From assembly GCF_040358255.1 (NCBI RefSeq), contig NZ_CP132938.1:4774001-4838000 (forward strand): DNA of 64,000 nt, in the 5' to 3' direction. The notes under the pieces are model-generated. The model had not been told where the DNA came from and did not search any database. It saw only the letters and a list, made by a program, of their open reading frames with translations. Every line of letters begins with the position of its first letter. Position 1 is the first letter of the stretch. This stretch comes from Tunturibacter gelidoferens (GTDB lineage Bacteria > Acidobacteriota > Terriglobia > Terriglobales > Acidobacteriaceae). This document shows, piece by piece, positions 53,783-63,812 of this stretch. The position numbers and the translations under genes are program-made.

Positions 53783-54639
53783 TGCGCTCCAACATCACGC
53801 AATACGATCTCATCGCCCCAAAATCGCTTGACGCTGTTCTTCAGATCCTCGCAGACTCGCCCGACCGCTACATCCCCATGGCCGGCGGCACCGAGTTAAT
53901 GGTGGCGCTGGGCGCTGGGCGTCTTCAGCCTAAAAAGCTCGTCTCTCTCTGGAACCTCGAAGAGTTGCGCTTCATTGAAGTCACCCCCGACGCAGTCCGC
54001 ATCGGTGCCGGCACTACTTTCACTGATGTTCGCAATCACCCCATCATCGCCAGCGAACTCTCCCTCCTCTTTCAGGCCGCCAGTTGGACCGGCTCCATTG
54101 CGAACCAGAACCGAGGCACCATCGGCGGCAACATCGTCAATGCCAGCCCCGCCGCCGACTCCCCTCCGGCCCTTCTCGCTTACGACGCTACTGTCACTCT
54201 CGTCTCAACTCGCGGCAGTCGCACAATTCCTTACCGCGACTTCCACCTAAGCTACAAAAAAACCGCTCTCGCCCCTGATGAACTCCTCCACAGCATCACG
54301 CTCTTACGTAACTTCGTTGATTACAAAATCTACATTCGCAAGGTGGGGACTCGGAACGCCCAAGCTATCTCAAAGGTCGCAATCGCCGCAGTCGCCCGCA
54401 CCAACCGTGGCGTGATCGAAAGTATCCGCATCGGAGCCGCCAGCCTGCGCGAGACTCCTGCCCGCCTCATCGCCACGGAACAGTCTCTCCTCAACAAACC
54501 CGTGACGCCCGCTTCCCTCGCCGCCGCCCGCGGAGCTTTATTGAGCGAAACCCTTCCCATCGATGACATCCGCAGCACTGCGAAATACCGCGCTGCAGTT
54601 GCTGCCAACCTCCTCGAAGAGTTTCTGCACACCCTCTAG
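53782..54639 (+). CDS. Xanthine dehydrogenase, FAD-binding subunit
   Basis: A 285-residue FAD subunit (CO-dehydrogenase-flavoprotein type). The FAD loops are IPMAGGTELMVAL near residue 32 and the second block NRGTIGGNIVNASPAADSPPALLA near 112. A C-terminal CODH-flavoprotein domain follows. Translation is coupled to the 2Fe-2S subunit through TAATG. It ends 19 bases before the convergent mocA gene. Confidence 0.92.
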   Translation: MRSNITQYDLIAPKSLDAVLQILADSPDRYIPMAGGTELMVALGAGRLQPKKLVSLWNLEELRFIEVTPDAVRIGAGTTFTDVRNHPIIASELSLLFQAASWTGSIANQNRGTIGGNIVNASPAADSPPALLAYDATVTLVSTRGSRTIPYRDFHLSYKKTALAPDELLHSITLLRNFVDYKIYIRKVGTRNAQAISKVAIAAVARTNRGVIESIRIGAASLRETPARLIATEQSLLNKPVTPASLAAARGALLSETLPIDDIRSTAKYRAAVAANLLEEFLHTL

Positions 54640-54658
54640 CATCATGCCGCGAGAGCCT

Positions 54659-55216
54659 CTACCCAAACAATTCACGCGCACGTGCCAGATCTTCAATCGT
54701 ATCCACATCCAACTCCCCACCAGCCAACGCTACGCACTGTGCCGACCGCAGCAAATCTTTTGCTCCGGCATCGCCCCGCAACTCCATCAGATCCTTAAAC
54801 AAGGACGCCGGAAAATAAGCCGGCACTCCTCGCCGACCATCGTACGTGGACCCTGCTACCTCTCCTGAAGCCGCCAGGCTCCGTAGGTGCAAAGCCGTCA
54901 CACCCGGCATATCGCAAGTCATCACCACACAACCGTCCAGGTCATGCAGAGCCCCCACTCCAACTCGCACTGAAGCGCTCATTCCCTCGCACCAGTTGTC
55001 ATTCCTCAAAACATCAGCATCACCCAACTCACACTCCGCCTCGATCGATTCCGCAGAAGCCCCCAACACCACGACCACCGGTGAAAATCCGGCCTCACGA
55101 GCTACCCTCACCGAGTGTTCCAACAGATTTTCGGCTCCTATCTTCACCAGTTGCTTCGGCTCCCCCAACCGCCTCGAAGCCCCAGCCGCGAGAATCACCG
55201 CACCGATCCGCTTCAC
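54659..55216 (-). CDS. mocA: Molybdenum cofactor nucleotidyltransferase (MocA-like)
   Basis: A 185-residue nucleotidyltransferase that attaches CMP (or GMP) to molybdopterin for enzymes of the xanthine dehydrogenase family. It has AVILAAGASRRLGEPKQLV near the start, VVVVLGA, and TCDMPGVTALHLRSL. GTG 55216 was chosen because it forms a GTGA overlap with the xdhC-like stop; a GTG six codons earlier is possible. The pair converges on the xdh operon. Confidence 0.85.
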   Translation of the reverse strand: MKRIGAVILAAGASRRLGEPKQLVKIGAENLLEHSVRVAREAGFSPVVVVLGASAESIEAECELGDADVLRNDNWCEGMSASVRVGVGALHDLDGCVVMTCDMPGVTALHLRSLAASGEVAGSTYDGRRGVPAYFPASLFKDLMELRGDAGAKDLLRSAQCVALAGGELDVDTIEDLARARELFG

Positions 55217-56337
55217 GCAACATCCAGCGCACACTGTGTTTGCAAATAGCGTGCGACGCCACCCTCTCTCAGGTGAATCTCAACATCTTCCGACGACAAC
55301 CTTCGCGAAGCACCCAGCTTCCCCATGCAGGAGGCTTGCACCTCAGCGATAACCGCGAGAGCAATGGCCTCCGGTCCGTCACCGCCAAGGTCCAACCCCA
55401 CTGGCGCATAGATACGGTCGCAGCACGCCCCAAGCGTCCATCCCAATATCGCTGCAGCCTCGCTGACCAGCAGCGAACTCCGGTGCCGTGCCCCCAGCAG
55501 ACCAAGGTACCTGGGATGCAACGGGAGCACCGCGGCCAGCAGATCCCTGTCCTGCTCATAACTATGTGTCATCAGTACCACTGCGTCGTCAGGACGAATC
55601 GCCAGAACCTCACTCGACGCCGCAGATGCCACGATCACCCGCTCCGCCTCCGGAAATCGATCCTCGCGAGCCATCTGCGCCCGTCCATCCATCACCGAAA
55701 CGCTCCAACCCAGTAACGCCGCCATACTCACCACTGGTTTCGCGTCATCGCCTGCTCCCAGAACGAACAACCGCTGTGGAGTGGTGATTCGCTCCACAAA
55801 GATGCCAGATGGCATATTCGCAACAGCGCCTCGAAGTAGTACGGCTGCCCTCGCCTCCATTAGTTCAGGCTCTGTCAGGCCCGCGCTAGCAAATGTGAAA
55901 TCTCCCGTCGCCGCAAGTACAGCACGTTCCAGGCTCCTTCCGGCACACGGTAGCCAGGTCAGCACCGTCACCTCATCCCCAGCAAGCGCAACTTCCAGTG
56001 CCGCGAGCGCAGCTCGGCACTCAGGAGTATCGACCGGTTCGATCAGTAGATCGACTATCCCCCCGCACCCCAGCCCAAACGGCACCTCCGCCGTGTCATC
56101 AAACATCGTCGAATACCGCTCCACCACGGCGCCATCCCGAACCAACCACGCGGCCTTGCGCATCACCTCGGCCTCTAGGCATCCTCCACTAATCGTCCCT
56201 GCGTACTCTCCTTGCTTCCCCAGCAGCAGGCGAGCTCCCGGCCGTCGATAGCTCGATCCCTCGACCCGTACAAGCGTCACCATCGCGGCTGCTCCTCCTT
56301 GCCGCCACATCCGAACGATCTGCCGACTTTCTTTCAT
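55213..56337 (-). CDS. xdhC: XdhC-family molybdenum cofactor insertion factor
   Basis: A 374-residue XdhC/CoxI-family protein that binds sulfurated molybdenum cofactor and delivers it to xanthine dehydrogenase. The N-terminal domain has VTLVRVEGSSYRRPGARLL and AGTISGGCLEAEVMRKA with the conserved cysteine; the C-terminal Rossmann domain has LFVLGAGDDAKPVVSMA and later YLGLLGARHR with PVGLDLGG. It overlaps mocA by four bases. The two lie opposite and just downstream of the xdh genes. Confidence 0.88.
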   Translation of the reverse strand: MKESRQIVRMWRQGGAAAMVTLVRVEGSSYRRPGARLLLGKQGEYAGTISGGCLEAEVMRKAAWLVRDGAVVERYSTMFDDTAEVPFGLGCGGIVDLLIEPVDTPECRAALAALEVALAGDEVTVLTWLPCAGRSLERAVLAATGDFTFASAGLTEPELMEARAAVLLRGAVANMPSGIFVERITTPQRLFVLGAGDDAKPVVSMAALLGWSVSVMDGRAQMAREDRFPEAERVIVASAASSEVLAIRPDDAVVLMTHSYEQDRDLLAAVLPLHPRYLGLLGARHRSSLLVSEAAAILGWTLGACCDRIYAPVGLDLGGDGPEAIALAVIAEVQASCMGKLGASRRLSSEDVEIHLREGGVARYLQTQCALDVA

Positions 56338-56774
56338 GCCAAAAGTCTGCCTCCCTCAACCCTGACTGCTATTCTCCGCGTCGGGGTCTCATCTGTCCAT
56401 CGAAACGGCAGACGCCGTAGCCTCGGGTCGTTCCAAGAGTGGGATCTCAAGTGATGAGAGATAAGTGCTCAACCAGGGCTAGCTGCCGCGAAGAGAGTAG
56501 TTACTCTACGCAGAACAGCACCCTTCCTCCTGTAGCGTCTTCTCTTACTCTTAGCCGAAGATTGCTCGAATTTCCCAAAAAACTCAATCGTTCCGAGGCT
56601 GTTGCAACTGCCACTTTATAGGTAGTTCCCTCAAATCCTCTATATGCAATACTTTTGGCGCAGGAGACCGGATACCTGCTTTTGATGGAGTGTCACAACT
56701 CCAAAGAACCGCTTCACCTGCACTTGCGCGTCCGTCCTGATTCACTTTGTAGCACGAACCTAGGAGCTTCATTC
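56338..56774 (+). other. 437-base region upstream of the giant surface-protein gene
   Basis: No gene is supported. A hairpin AGAGTAGTTACTCT lies at 56494-56507 within a CG-rich stretch. GGAG eight bases before ATG 56775 is the ribosome-binding site. Part may be a long 5' untranslated leader. Confidence 0.4.
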
Positions 56775-59700
56775 ATGCATCTCAGCCGTCTCGCCGGTGT
56801 TCAGGCCCTGTCTGCCCTGGTCGTTCTCGTTGCATCCGCCACCGTTCCGTCTCTCGCACACGCCCAAGCCCTTACTTTGGTGCAGAGCGGCACTCGATAT
56901 GCCGGAACCATCACTCCAGGCTTCAACGGAGACTTCGGACCCGCGACAACGGTCAGCCTCAACACTCCGTCCTATATTGTCTTCGATTCGAACGGCAACC
57001 AATATCTCTCGGATACGTTGAACAACTGCGTGCGCAAAATCGATAGCTCGGGGTCGATGAGTACCCTGGTCGGACTCGCTGTCTCGGGCAAAGGAGACAC
57101 CTGTTCCACTTCATCGAACAGCACTCCGGCCCCCTCCCAGGGTCTATACCAACCCACGGGTCTTGCGGTCGACAGCTCGAACAACCTCTACATCGCAGAC
57201 AGTAGTCACAACTGCGTTCGCAAACTCGCCGCAGGAGCCTCCGGAGTCGCTTCGCTTACCACCGTCTCCGGCACCTGCGGTTCCGCTGTCTCAGCCACCC
57301 CGAACCCCAACGGTCTGGCCCTTGACGCCAGCAACAACCTCTACATCGCCATTCAGGATACTGAAGTCCCCGCGGCTCTCAGCACCTATCAAGTCCTGCT
57401 CCAGGCTCCTTCCTCGAGCCTCTGCGTAGTAGCTGGCGCGCCTTCCGCACTAGTTCCTACAACCTGCCCCGGCATCACCGGCAATGTCACGCTGAACGCC
57501 CCCTCAGGTCTCGCAATCAACGGCGCAGGAGATCTCTTCATCGCCGATACCGGCAACAACTGCGTCCGCCAGGTCGTCGGTCTATTGACGTTCCAAACAG
57601 CCGTCGGCCAGTGCTCCAATGACAACTCAGGCACAATCGCCACGGCACTGAACAAGCCATATGGTCTAGCCTTTTCGCCCACGCAGTCGATCTACATTAC
57701 CGAGACCACTCCCGATGTCGTGGTCAGTTACGTCCTGGGCGCATCCAGCGTGACCATCACCGCGGGCCTCCCCAATGGCGCCTCCGGCTCCTACAGCCCA
57801 GTCCAGGACGGAACCTCCGCACTCGACTTCCCTCTCAACGGTCCCCGAGGAATTGCCGTCGACAGCCTAGGCAACTTCTCTCTCGCTGACTCCAGCAACA
57901 GCATCCTTCGCAAACTCAGCAGCAACATCATCTTCCCGCCTACGCCAGTTGGGAGTCTCAGCGCTGGCCTCCCGGTCACCTTTGTTGTCAACCAAAAAGT
58001 AAATCTATCTGTTACTTCAGGGCCAGACTTCAACATCATCACAAATACCTGCACCGGCGTCCTTACCCCTTCGGCTCCGGGCGCGCCACCTGTTACCTGC
58101 CAGGTCTTTGTTCGCTTCACACCCACTCTTCTTGGACTGCGCAGCGCTCCCATCAAGCTCGCCGACTCGGTCTCCGGCAACAGCATCTCCCAAGGGCTCG
58201 AAGGCAGGGCAACCGGCTCGCTCGGTGTCTTCACCCCCGGTATCGTGAAAACTGTTGTCAGCTCCCTTACCGCTCCTTCAGCAGTAACGGTAGACCCAGC
58301 CGGCAACGCGTACATCCTCGAAACTGGCGCAACTCCCGGCTCGGGCAACCTCCTAAAGCTTCCTGTCAGCGGACCGCCTTTTCCCATCATTCCCGGAGGA
58401 TCCGGCCTACTCACCTCCTCGGCCATCACAATTGACTCCACCGGAAACTACTTCATAACCGACGCCGTTCACGGCACAGTTTCCCGCTTTGGCGTCGATG
58501 GCAGCCTGAATACCGGCTATGTAACCGGCCTTGATACGCCAACCTCCATCTATGTCGATGGCTTCGACAACCTCTTCATCGCCCAGGCAGGCTCGACGCA
58601 TAACGTGATCGAGGTCTTTGCAGGTGGCGGGAGCCGCACTATCGCAGGCAGCGGAACCAACTCCTCGGCCGACGGCGTCCTCGCCACGACTGCCAGTTTC
58701 GTCTCACCTGGCGGCCTCATTCTCGATGCTACCGGCATCCTCTACATCGCCGACACAGGCGGACATCTCGTCTACGCAGTGGATAAGTTCGGCATCATTC
58801 ACCAAATTGCCGGAAATGGAACCACGACCACAACAGTTGCTGGCCAAGCCACAGGGACCGCCATCATCTCTCCGTCTTCCCTAGCCTTCGATGCGGCTGG
58901 AGACCTCTACATTGCGGATGCCACCGCTAACACCGTCTACACTGTCTTCGTCTCTACCACAAGCAGCGGCAGCAACATCTCGACCACCCTTGGCACCGGG
59001 ACTGCCGGAAATTCAGGCGATGGCGGCTTCGCCAACCTCGCCCAGATCAACAACCCCCTCAGCATCGCCGTTGAAGGCAACAGCGATCTCTTCGAAGTCG
59101 ACAACGGCAACAACTCCGTCCGCGAGATTACCTATCCCAATCCCACGCTCGCCTTCGGCAACGTTCTGGTTGGCCAAAGCTCCGGCGTCATCCAGCAGAC
59201 CTTGAGTAACTTTGGCTCTGCTCCCTTCACCCTCAACGGTTCAATTACCACCTCCGATCCTCACTTCACGATCGATCCGGGCACTACCACCTGCGGTACC
59301 ACCATCATCTCGGGTTCCACCTGCAACCTGGGCTTCGTCTTTACTCCAACCGCCAAGGGTTCGCTGACGGCCGCCGTCACTATCATCTCCAACTCGTACA
59401 ACAGCCCTCAGACAATCACGCTTACCGGAACCGGAAAGGTCATTGCGCCGCTTCAATTCACATTGCCAGCCGAAACCGAAGTTTACGGCCAACCCTTTTC
59501 TCAAACCGTCAACGTCACCAATGGCAGCCCCTCTCCGAGCGGCACCATCACCTTTAGCCTCGGTGCACGGACTGTTTGCATCGTCACCGGTACCTTCGGA
59601 CTAGGTTCCACCTGCATCGCTTCCAACAGCGGCCTCGCCGTCGGTACCTACACACTCACCTTCAACTACTCCGGCGACACCAACTACTTGCCCGCCACCG

Positions 59701-62009
59701 GTAACGTGAACCTCACGGTCACTCCGGCTGCGCTCAACGTCACCGTCAACAACGTTACCCGCCTCTACGGAGCGTCCAACCCTACCTTCACAGGCTCACT
59801 GACCGGAGTTGCCTCGGGCGACACGATTCTCGTCGCCTACTCCAGCACCGCCACCGTCACCTCTCCTGTAAATACCTACCCGATCATCGCGACTCTCACC
59901 ACGGCTGGGACAACAAACCTCTCCAACTACGCGATCACGAACACACCCGGAACCCTCACCATCACTCAGGCTCCCATCGTCGTAACAGTTCTCAACTTGA
60001 GCCGTCAGTACGGCCAAGCCAATCCCGCCTTCAACAGCACCACCCTCGGCGTCTTGAACGGCAATACCGTTAGTGGGGGAACCTTCAACGGCGACGTGCT
60101 CACAATCGCCTATACCTCACCGGCCACAGCCACCTCGCCTGCTGGAACTTATCCCATCAACGCGACCGTGGCCGGAGCAAACGTCGGCAATTACGCCATC
60201 ACCGTCGCTGCCGGCACCCTCACCGTCACGCCTGCGGTCCTCACCATCACGGTCAACAACGCGACCAAGACCTACGGAGCAGCCAACCCAGTCTTCAGCA
60301 GCACTGTCAGTGGCGCTCTCAACGGAGATATCTTCACGAACGCTTACTCGACTATAGCCACTGTCGCGTCACCAGTCGGCTCCTACCCGATTAATGACGC
60401 GGTCGGCGGTCCTGCAGCCTCCAACTACACAGTCCAGGTTACCCCGGGAATTCTCGCGATTACTCAGGCCTCCATCACTGTCAACGTGACTGCTAACAAC
60501 GCCACACGCAACTACGGCGCGACCGATCCCACCTTTACCAGCACGGTCAATGGCGCCCTGAACGGCGATACCTTCACCATTACCTACACCACCACGGACA
60601 CACCAACATCACCGATTGGTACCTACACGATCATCCCCTCTGTTTCAGGCCCTGCGACCGCCAACTACAGCACCATAACAACGACAAACGGAACTCTCAC
60701 CATTACCCCAGCCACACTAACCGTTACGGCGACTAATGCCACGCGCACCTACAACACACCGAACCCTGTCTTCACCGGAACAACCACCGGTCTGCTCAAA
60801 GGCGACTCTGTCGCTACCACGTTTAACAGTTCCGCTGTTCTGAACTCCCCCGTGGGCACCTACCCGATCATTCCCTCGGTCTCCGGCGCGGCTCTCTCAA
60901 ACTACTCCGTCAACCTGGTCAACGGCTCGCTCACCATTACCCAAAATCAAGGCGCTCTAGTCATTAACGTCAACAGCGCGAGCCGTCTCTACGGCGCACC
61001 CAACCCCGCATTTTCTGGAACCGTCACCGGCGTAGTCCCTGGCGACGACGTAGTCGTCACCTATACGACCGTCGCGACCCCCACGTCCGCGGCAGGCCAA
61101 TACCCCATCGGTGCCAGCGTCTCGGGAACCTCTGCCGGCAACTATATCGCCACCATCCACCCCGGCACGCTCGACATCAGTCCTGTCGGCACCGTCACTA
61201 CGGTCACAAGTTCCGGCTCGCCTGCAGCCGCTGGCACCACAGTCACTTTCACGGCCACGGTCACCACCACAACTGGTGTGTCCACTGGCACCGTCAACTT
61301 CTCGGATGGCGGAAATCTCCTCGGCACCGGTACCCTGAACAGCAGCGGTATCGCTACATTCGCCACCAGCGCTCTTACCTCAGGCAGCCACACCATCACC
61401 GCCATCTTCCAGGCCAACACCAACTTCTCCACCAGTTCGGCCACCCTCACCCAAGTCATCAACACTCCCGTGGGCAGCTTCACAATGTCCGCCACGCCTC
61501 CCACTCAGCTCATTCGCGGTCCTGGTGCAACGAGCTATCAGATCGTACTTACCTCCGTTGGAGCCTTTGCCGGCCAGATCAATCTCTCCTGCTCTGGCCT
61601 TCCTGCTGACGCTACATGCACCTTCGCCAGCAATCCGACACTCACCGCCGGGGGCACCGCCACTGTCGCGCTGACCATCAACACTACCGCGGCCGACGCC
61701 AAACTTAGCAATCCATCGATCCCTAACCTCAAACCCATGGATCTCACCCCAATCACCGCTGCCGCCGTCTTCCCGGTCGAACTCACCGGACTTGGCATCT
61801 TCTTTGCCGGACTCCGGCGCCGCAGAAAGCTAGGTACTCACGAGATTCGCCTTCTCGCAGTCATCCTTCTTTCCTTCGGTATCCTTGGCCTGGCGGGTTG
61901 CTGCTTCAACACCACATTCCAGACCTACACCGTCAGCATCACGGGCACCAGCCCCAGTTCTACGACGTCATCTCAATCCACCTCGGTCTTTCTGTCCGTC
62001 GGGAAGTAG
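56775..62009 (+). CDS. Giant NHL/Ig/MBG-repeat surface protein
   Basis: A 1744-residue surface protein. Signal peptide at 1-32 (ending AHAQA). NHL propeller repeats fill about 33-385 and 482-790 (blades such as PTGLAVDSSNNLYIADSS). Choice-of-anchor-D-like modules lie at about 385-480 and 790-890 and an Ig-like module at 895-985. Six MBG-type repeats start near 986, 1066, 1154, 1232, 1313 and 1392 (each with VTRLYGASNPTF-like core), then a last Ig-like domain. The end has a helix, RRRRK, and an ILGLAGC lipobox-like segment. Such proteins are probable adhesins or extracellular scaffolds. Confidence 0.8.
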   Translation: MHLSRLAGVQALSALVVLVASATVPSLAHAQALTLVQSGTRYAGTITPGFNGDFGPATTVSLNTPSYIVFDSNGNQYLSDTLNNCVRKIDSSGSMSTLVGLAVSGKGDTCSTSSNSTPAPSQGLYQPTGLAVDSSNNLYIADSSHNCVRKLAAGASGVASLTTVSGTCGSAVSATPNPNGLALDASNNLYIAIQDTEVPAALSTYQVLLQAPSSSLCVVAGAPSALVPTTCPGITGNVTLNAPSGLAINGAGDLFIADTGNNCVRQVVGLLTFQTAVGQCSNDNSGTIATALNKPYGLAFSPTQSIYITETTPDVVVSYVLGASSVTITAGLPNGASGSYSPVQDGTSALDFPLNGPRGIAVDSLGNFSLADSSNSILRKLSSNIIFPPTPVGSLSAGLPVTFVVNQKVNLSVTSGPDFNIITNTCTGVLTPSAPGAPPVTCQVFVRFTPTLLGLRSAPIKLADSVSGNSISQGLEGRATGSLGVFTPGIVKTVVSSLTAPSAVTVDPAGNAYILETGATPGSGNLLKLPVSGPPFPIIPGGSGLLTSSAITIDSTGNYFITDAVHGTVSRFGVDGSLNTGYVTGLDTPTSIYVDGFDNLFIAQAGSTHNVIEVFAGGGSRTIAGSGTNSSADGVLATTASFVSPGGLILDATGILYIADTGGHLVYAVDKFGIIHQIAGNGTTTTTVAGQATGTAIISPSSLAFDAAGDLYIADATANTVYTVFVSTTSSGSNISTTLGTGTAGNSGDGGFANLAQINNPLSIAVEGNSDLFEVDNGNNSVREITYPNPTLAFGNVLVGQSSGVIQQTLSNFGSAPFTLNGSITTSDPHFTIDPGTTTCGTTIISGSTCNLGFVFTPTAKGSLTAAVTIISNSYNSPQTITLTGTGKVIAPLQFTLPAETEVYGQPFSQTVNVTNGSPSPSGTITFSLGARTVCIVTGTFGLGSTCIASNSGLAVGTYTLTFNYSGDTNYLPATGNVNLTVTPAALNVTVNNVTRLYGASNPTFTGSLTGVASGDTILVAYSSTATVTSPVNTYPIIATLTTAGTTNLSNYAITNTPGTLTITQAPIVVTVLNLSRQYGQANPAFNSTTLGVLNGNTVSGGTFNGDVLTIAYTSPATATSPAGTYPINATVAGANVGNYAITVAAGTLTVTPAVLTITVNNATKTYGAANPVFSSTVSGALNGDIFTNAYSTIATVASPVGSYPINDAVGGPAASNYTVQVTPGILAITQASITVNVTANNATRNYGATDPTFTSTVNGALNGDTFTITYTTTDTPTSPIGTYTIIPSVSGPATANYSTITTTNGTLTITPATLTVTATNATRTYNTPNPVFTGTTTGLLKGDSVATTFNSSAVLNSPVGTYPIIPSVSGAALSNYSVNLVNGSLTITQNQGALVINVNSASRLYGAPNPAFSGTVTGVVPGDDVVVTYTTVATPTSAAGQYPIGASVSGTSAGNYIATIHPGTLDISPVGTVTTVTSSGSPAAAGTTVTFTATVTTTTGVSTGTVNFSDGGNLLGTGTLNSSGIATFATSALTSGSHTITAIFQANTNFSTSSATLTQVINTPVGSFTMSATPPTQLIRGPGATSYQIVLTSVGAFAGQINLSCSGLPADATCTFASNPTLTAGGTATVALTINTTAADAKLSNPSIPNLKPMDLTPITAAAVFPVELTGLGIFFAGLRRRRKLGTHEIRLLAVILLSFGILGLAGCCFNTTFQTYTVSITGTSPSSTTSSQSTSVFLSVGK

Positions 62010-62100
62010 TAGCAGTGTCACCCGTCTGTCCGTTGATCTCGCGGGACAAACGGGCGCCAGTGAAAAATCAGGAAGCACCGTAGTTGGAGGTTTCATCCTT

Positions 62101-63741
62101 ATGCGTCTCCGCCCCGTGAGCCCCGATAGATTGAGCTCTCATACCGTGCACCTCACGAGTGTCCTACTCAATTCCGTGACCAGGCTCCTCGTCGCCCTCT
62201 GCATCGCAGCCTCGCCATGGTCGGCTCTAGCGCAGGCGGTCAAAACCGCCTCCACGCCCCCGCCCGATTTTTCGCGCCTGGACCTCTACGGCGGCTATGC
62301 CTACTTCCATCCTTTCAACAGCGAAATCGCTCCCTTCGTCTATCAGCCCATCAATCCCGGTGCCGTCGCAAGTGCCACCGCCTATTTCAATCGTTACTTG
62401 GGCGTCCAAGCCGAGGGCAGCTTCTTCCCGTACGGGACCAACGATTGCTATTACACCGCCCAAGCCGGCCCTGTTCTCCGCTACCAAAAAGGCCGCTTCA
62501 TCCCCTTCGCCCACGTTCTCGGCGGCGGAGCCAGAGCAGGCGGACCAGCCTTCCAACCCTGCACCTGGGGCTGGGGCGTCACCGCCGGAGCAGGTCTCGA
62601 CCTCGTCCTGCCAGTTTTCAACAATCACATCGCCCTTCGCATAGCCCAAGCTGACTTCAACTACTCCCACGTTGACTACGGTCCAGTCGACCCCGCCCAG
62701 GTAACCGGAGGCGTTGGTGATATCACTGCCTACCGCCTCTCTGCCGGCGTAGTTCTGCGCTTCGGCCAGCAAACGCCTCCCCCACCTGTCCAACTTGGCT
62801 GCACCGTTCAACCAACCAACGTCTTCCCTGGCGATCCCGTAACCGTTACAGCCACTGCTACAAACATCGAAGCGAAGAAGAAGCTTTCCTACACCTGGAC
62901 CGCCAGCGGCGGTGAGCTCACCAACAACGACGCAACAGCCAACATCAACACCGCAGGCCTCGCACCAGGCGACTATACCGTCTCGGGTCACGTCAGCGAA
63001 GGCAAACGCCCTGGCGAGAGCGCCAACTGCTCCGCCGGCTTCCGCATCCATAACCCCGCTCCGCCCTCCATCGCTTGCTCCGCCAACCCCAGCACCGTCA
63101 TGCCCGGCGACCCCTCGACCATCACAGCCGTCGCGAGCAGCCTGGAGGGTCTCACCCTCAGCTACTCCTACTCCGCCTCCGCTGGCCAGATCTCCGGAAC
63201 CACACCTACCGCGACGCTCGTCACCAGCGGCGCTCCCTCAGGCATCGTCACGGTCACCTGCAACGTTGTCGATGATCTCGGCAAACACGCCTCCGCCGAC
63301 ACCACAGTGACAATCATCACGCCTCCACCTCCGCCGGTCCCGCAGGTACGCCCCCTCTGCAGCGTTTCGTTTGAGCGGGATCTGAAGCGTCCCGTCCGCG
63401 TCGACAACGAAGGGAAGGCCTGCCTGGACGAGATCGCTCTCACCCTCAACCGCGACACCACCTCAAAACTGGTAATTGTCGGCAGACACTCCGACGATGA
63501 AACGCCTGATGCTGCAGCCCAGCGCGACCTCAACGTAGAGCAGTACCTCATCGACGAAAAAGGAATCGATCCTGCACGCATCTCGATGCGAACCAGCGGC
63601 CAACCTGGTCGCGTCCTCGACAGCACACTCGTTCCCGACGGAGCCTCATTCACCCCCGGGGACACGGCTACCTTCGACGCAAACTCCGTGAAACGGGAGG
63701 GCCAGCCATACGCTAAGCCAAAATCCACTACGAATCACTAA
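62101..63741 (+). CDS. OmpA-family envelope protein with Ig-like linker
   Basis: A 546-residue envelope protein. A signal peptide runs to about residue 42 (WSALAQA). Then a beta-barrel-like region (LDLYGGYAYFHPFNS ... GVVLRFGQQ, about 55-220) is followed by two Ig/PKD-like domains (225-315 and 318-410), a Pro-rich linker and an OmpA-C-like domain (about 420-510, LVIVGRHSDDETPDAAAQRDLNVEQYL), with an Asp and Arg placed like the peptidoglycan-binding pair. ATG 62101 has GGAGG upstream. It follows the giant surface protein by 91 bases, so co-expression is plausible. Confidence 0.8.
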   Translation: MRLRPVSPDRLSSHTVHLTSVLLNSVTRLLVALCIAASPWSALAQAVKTASTPPPDFSRLDLYGGYAYFHPFNSEIAPFVYQPINPGAVASATAYFNRYLGVQAEGSFFPYGTNDCYYTAQAGPVLRYQKGRFIPFAHVLGGGARAGGPAFQPCTWGWGVTAGAGLDLVLPVFNNHIALRIAQADFNYSHVDYGPVDPAQVTGGVGDITAYRLSAGVVLRFGQQTPPPPVQLGCTVQPTNVFPGDPVTVTATATNIEAKKKLSYTWTASGGELTNNDATANINTAGLAPGDYTVSGHVSEGKRPGESANCSAGFRIHNPAPPSIACSANPSTVMPGDPSTITAVASSLEGLTLSYSYSASAGQISGTTPTATLVTSGAPSGIVTVTCNVVDDLGKHASADTTVTIITPPPPPVPQVRPLCSVSFERDLKRPVRVDNEGKACLDEIALTLNRDTTSKLVIVGRHSDDETPDAAAQRDLNVEQYLIDEKGIDPARISMRTSGQPGRVLDSTLVPDGASFTPGDTATFDANSVKREGQPYAKPKSTTNH

Positions 63742-63780
63742 CCAATCACGAATCTGATCGACTTTTGTCTCAAACCTGAG

Positions 63781-63812
63781 AGGAGGAGCTCCAGGCTCCT
63801 CCTTATTTTCCG
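63781..63812 (+). terminator. Intrinsic terminator after the OmpA-like gene
   Basis: AGGAGGAGC and GCTCCTCCT form a 9-bp stem with a five-base loop, followed by TTATTTTC. It lies 39 bases past the stop. Nothing further was recognised to the right edge of the window. Confidence 0.75.
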
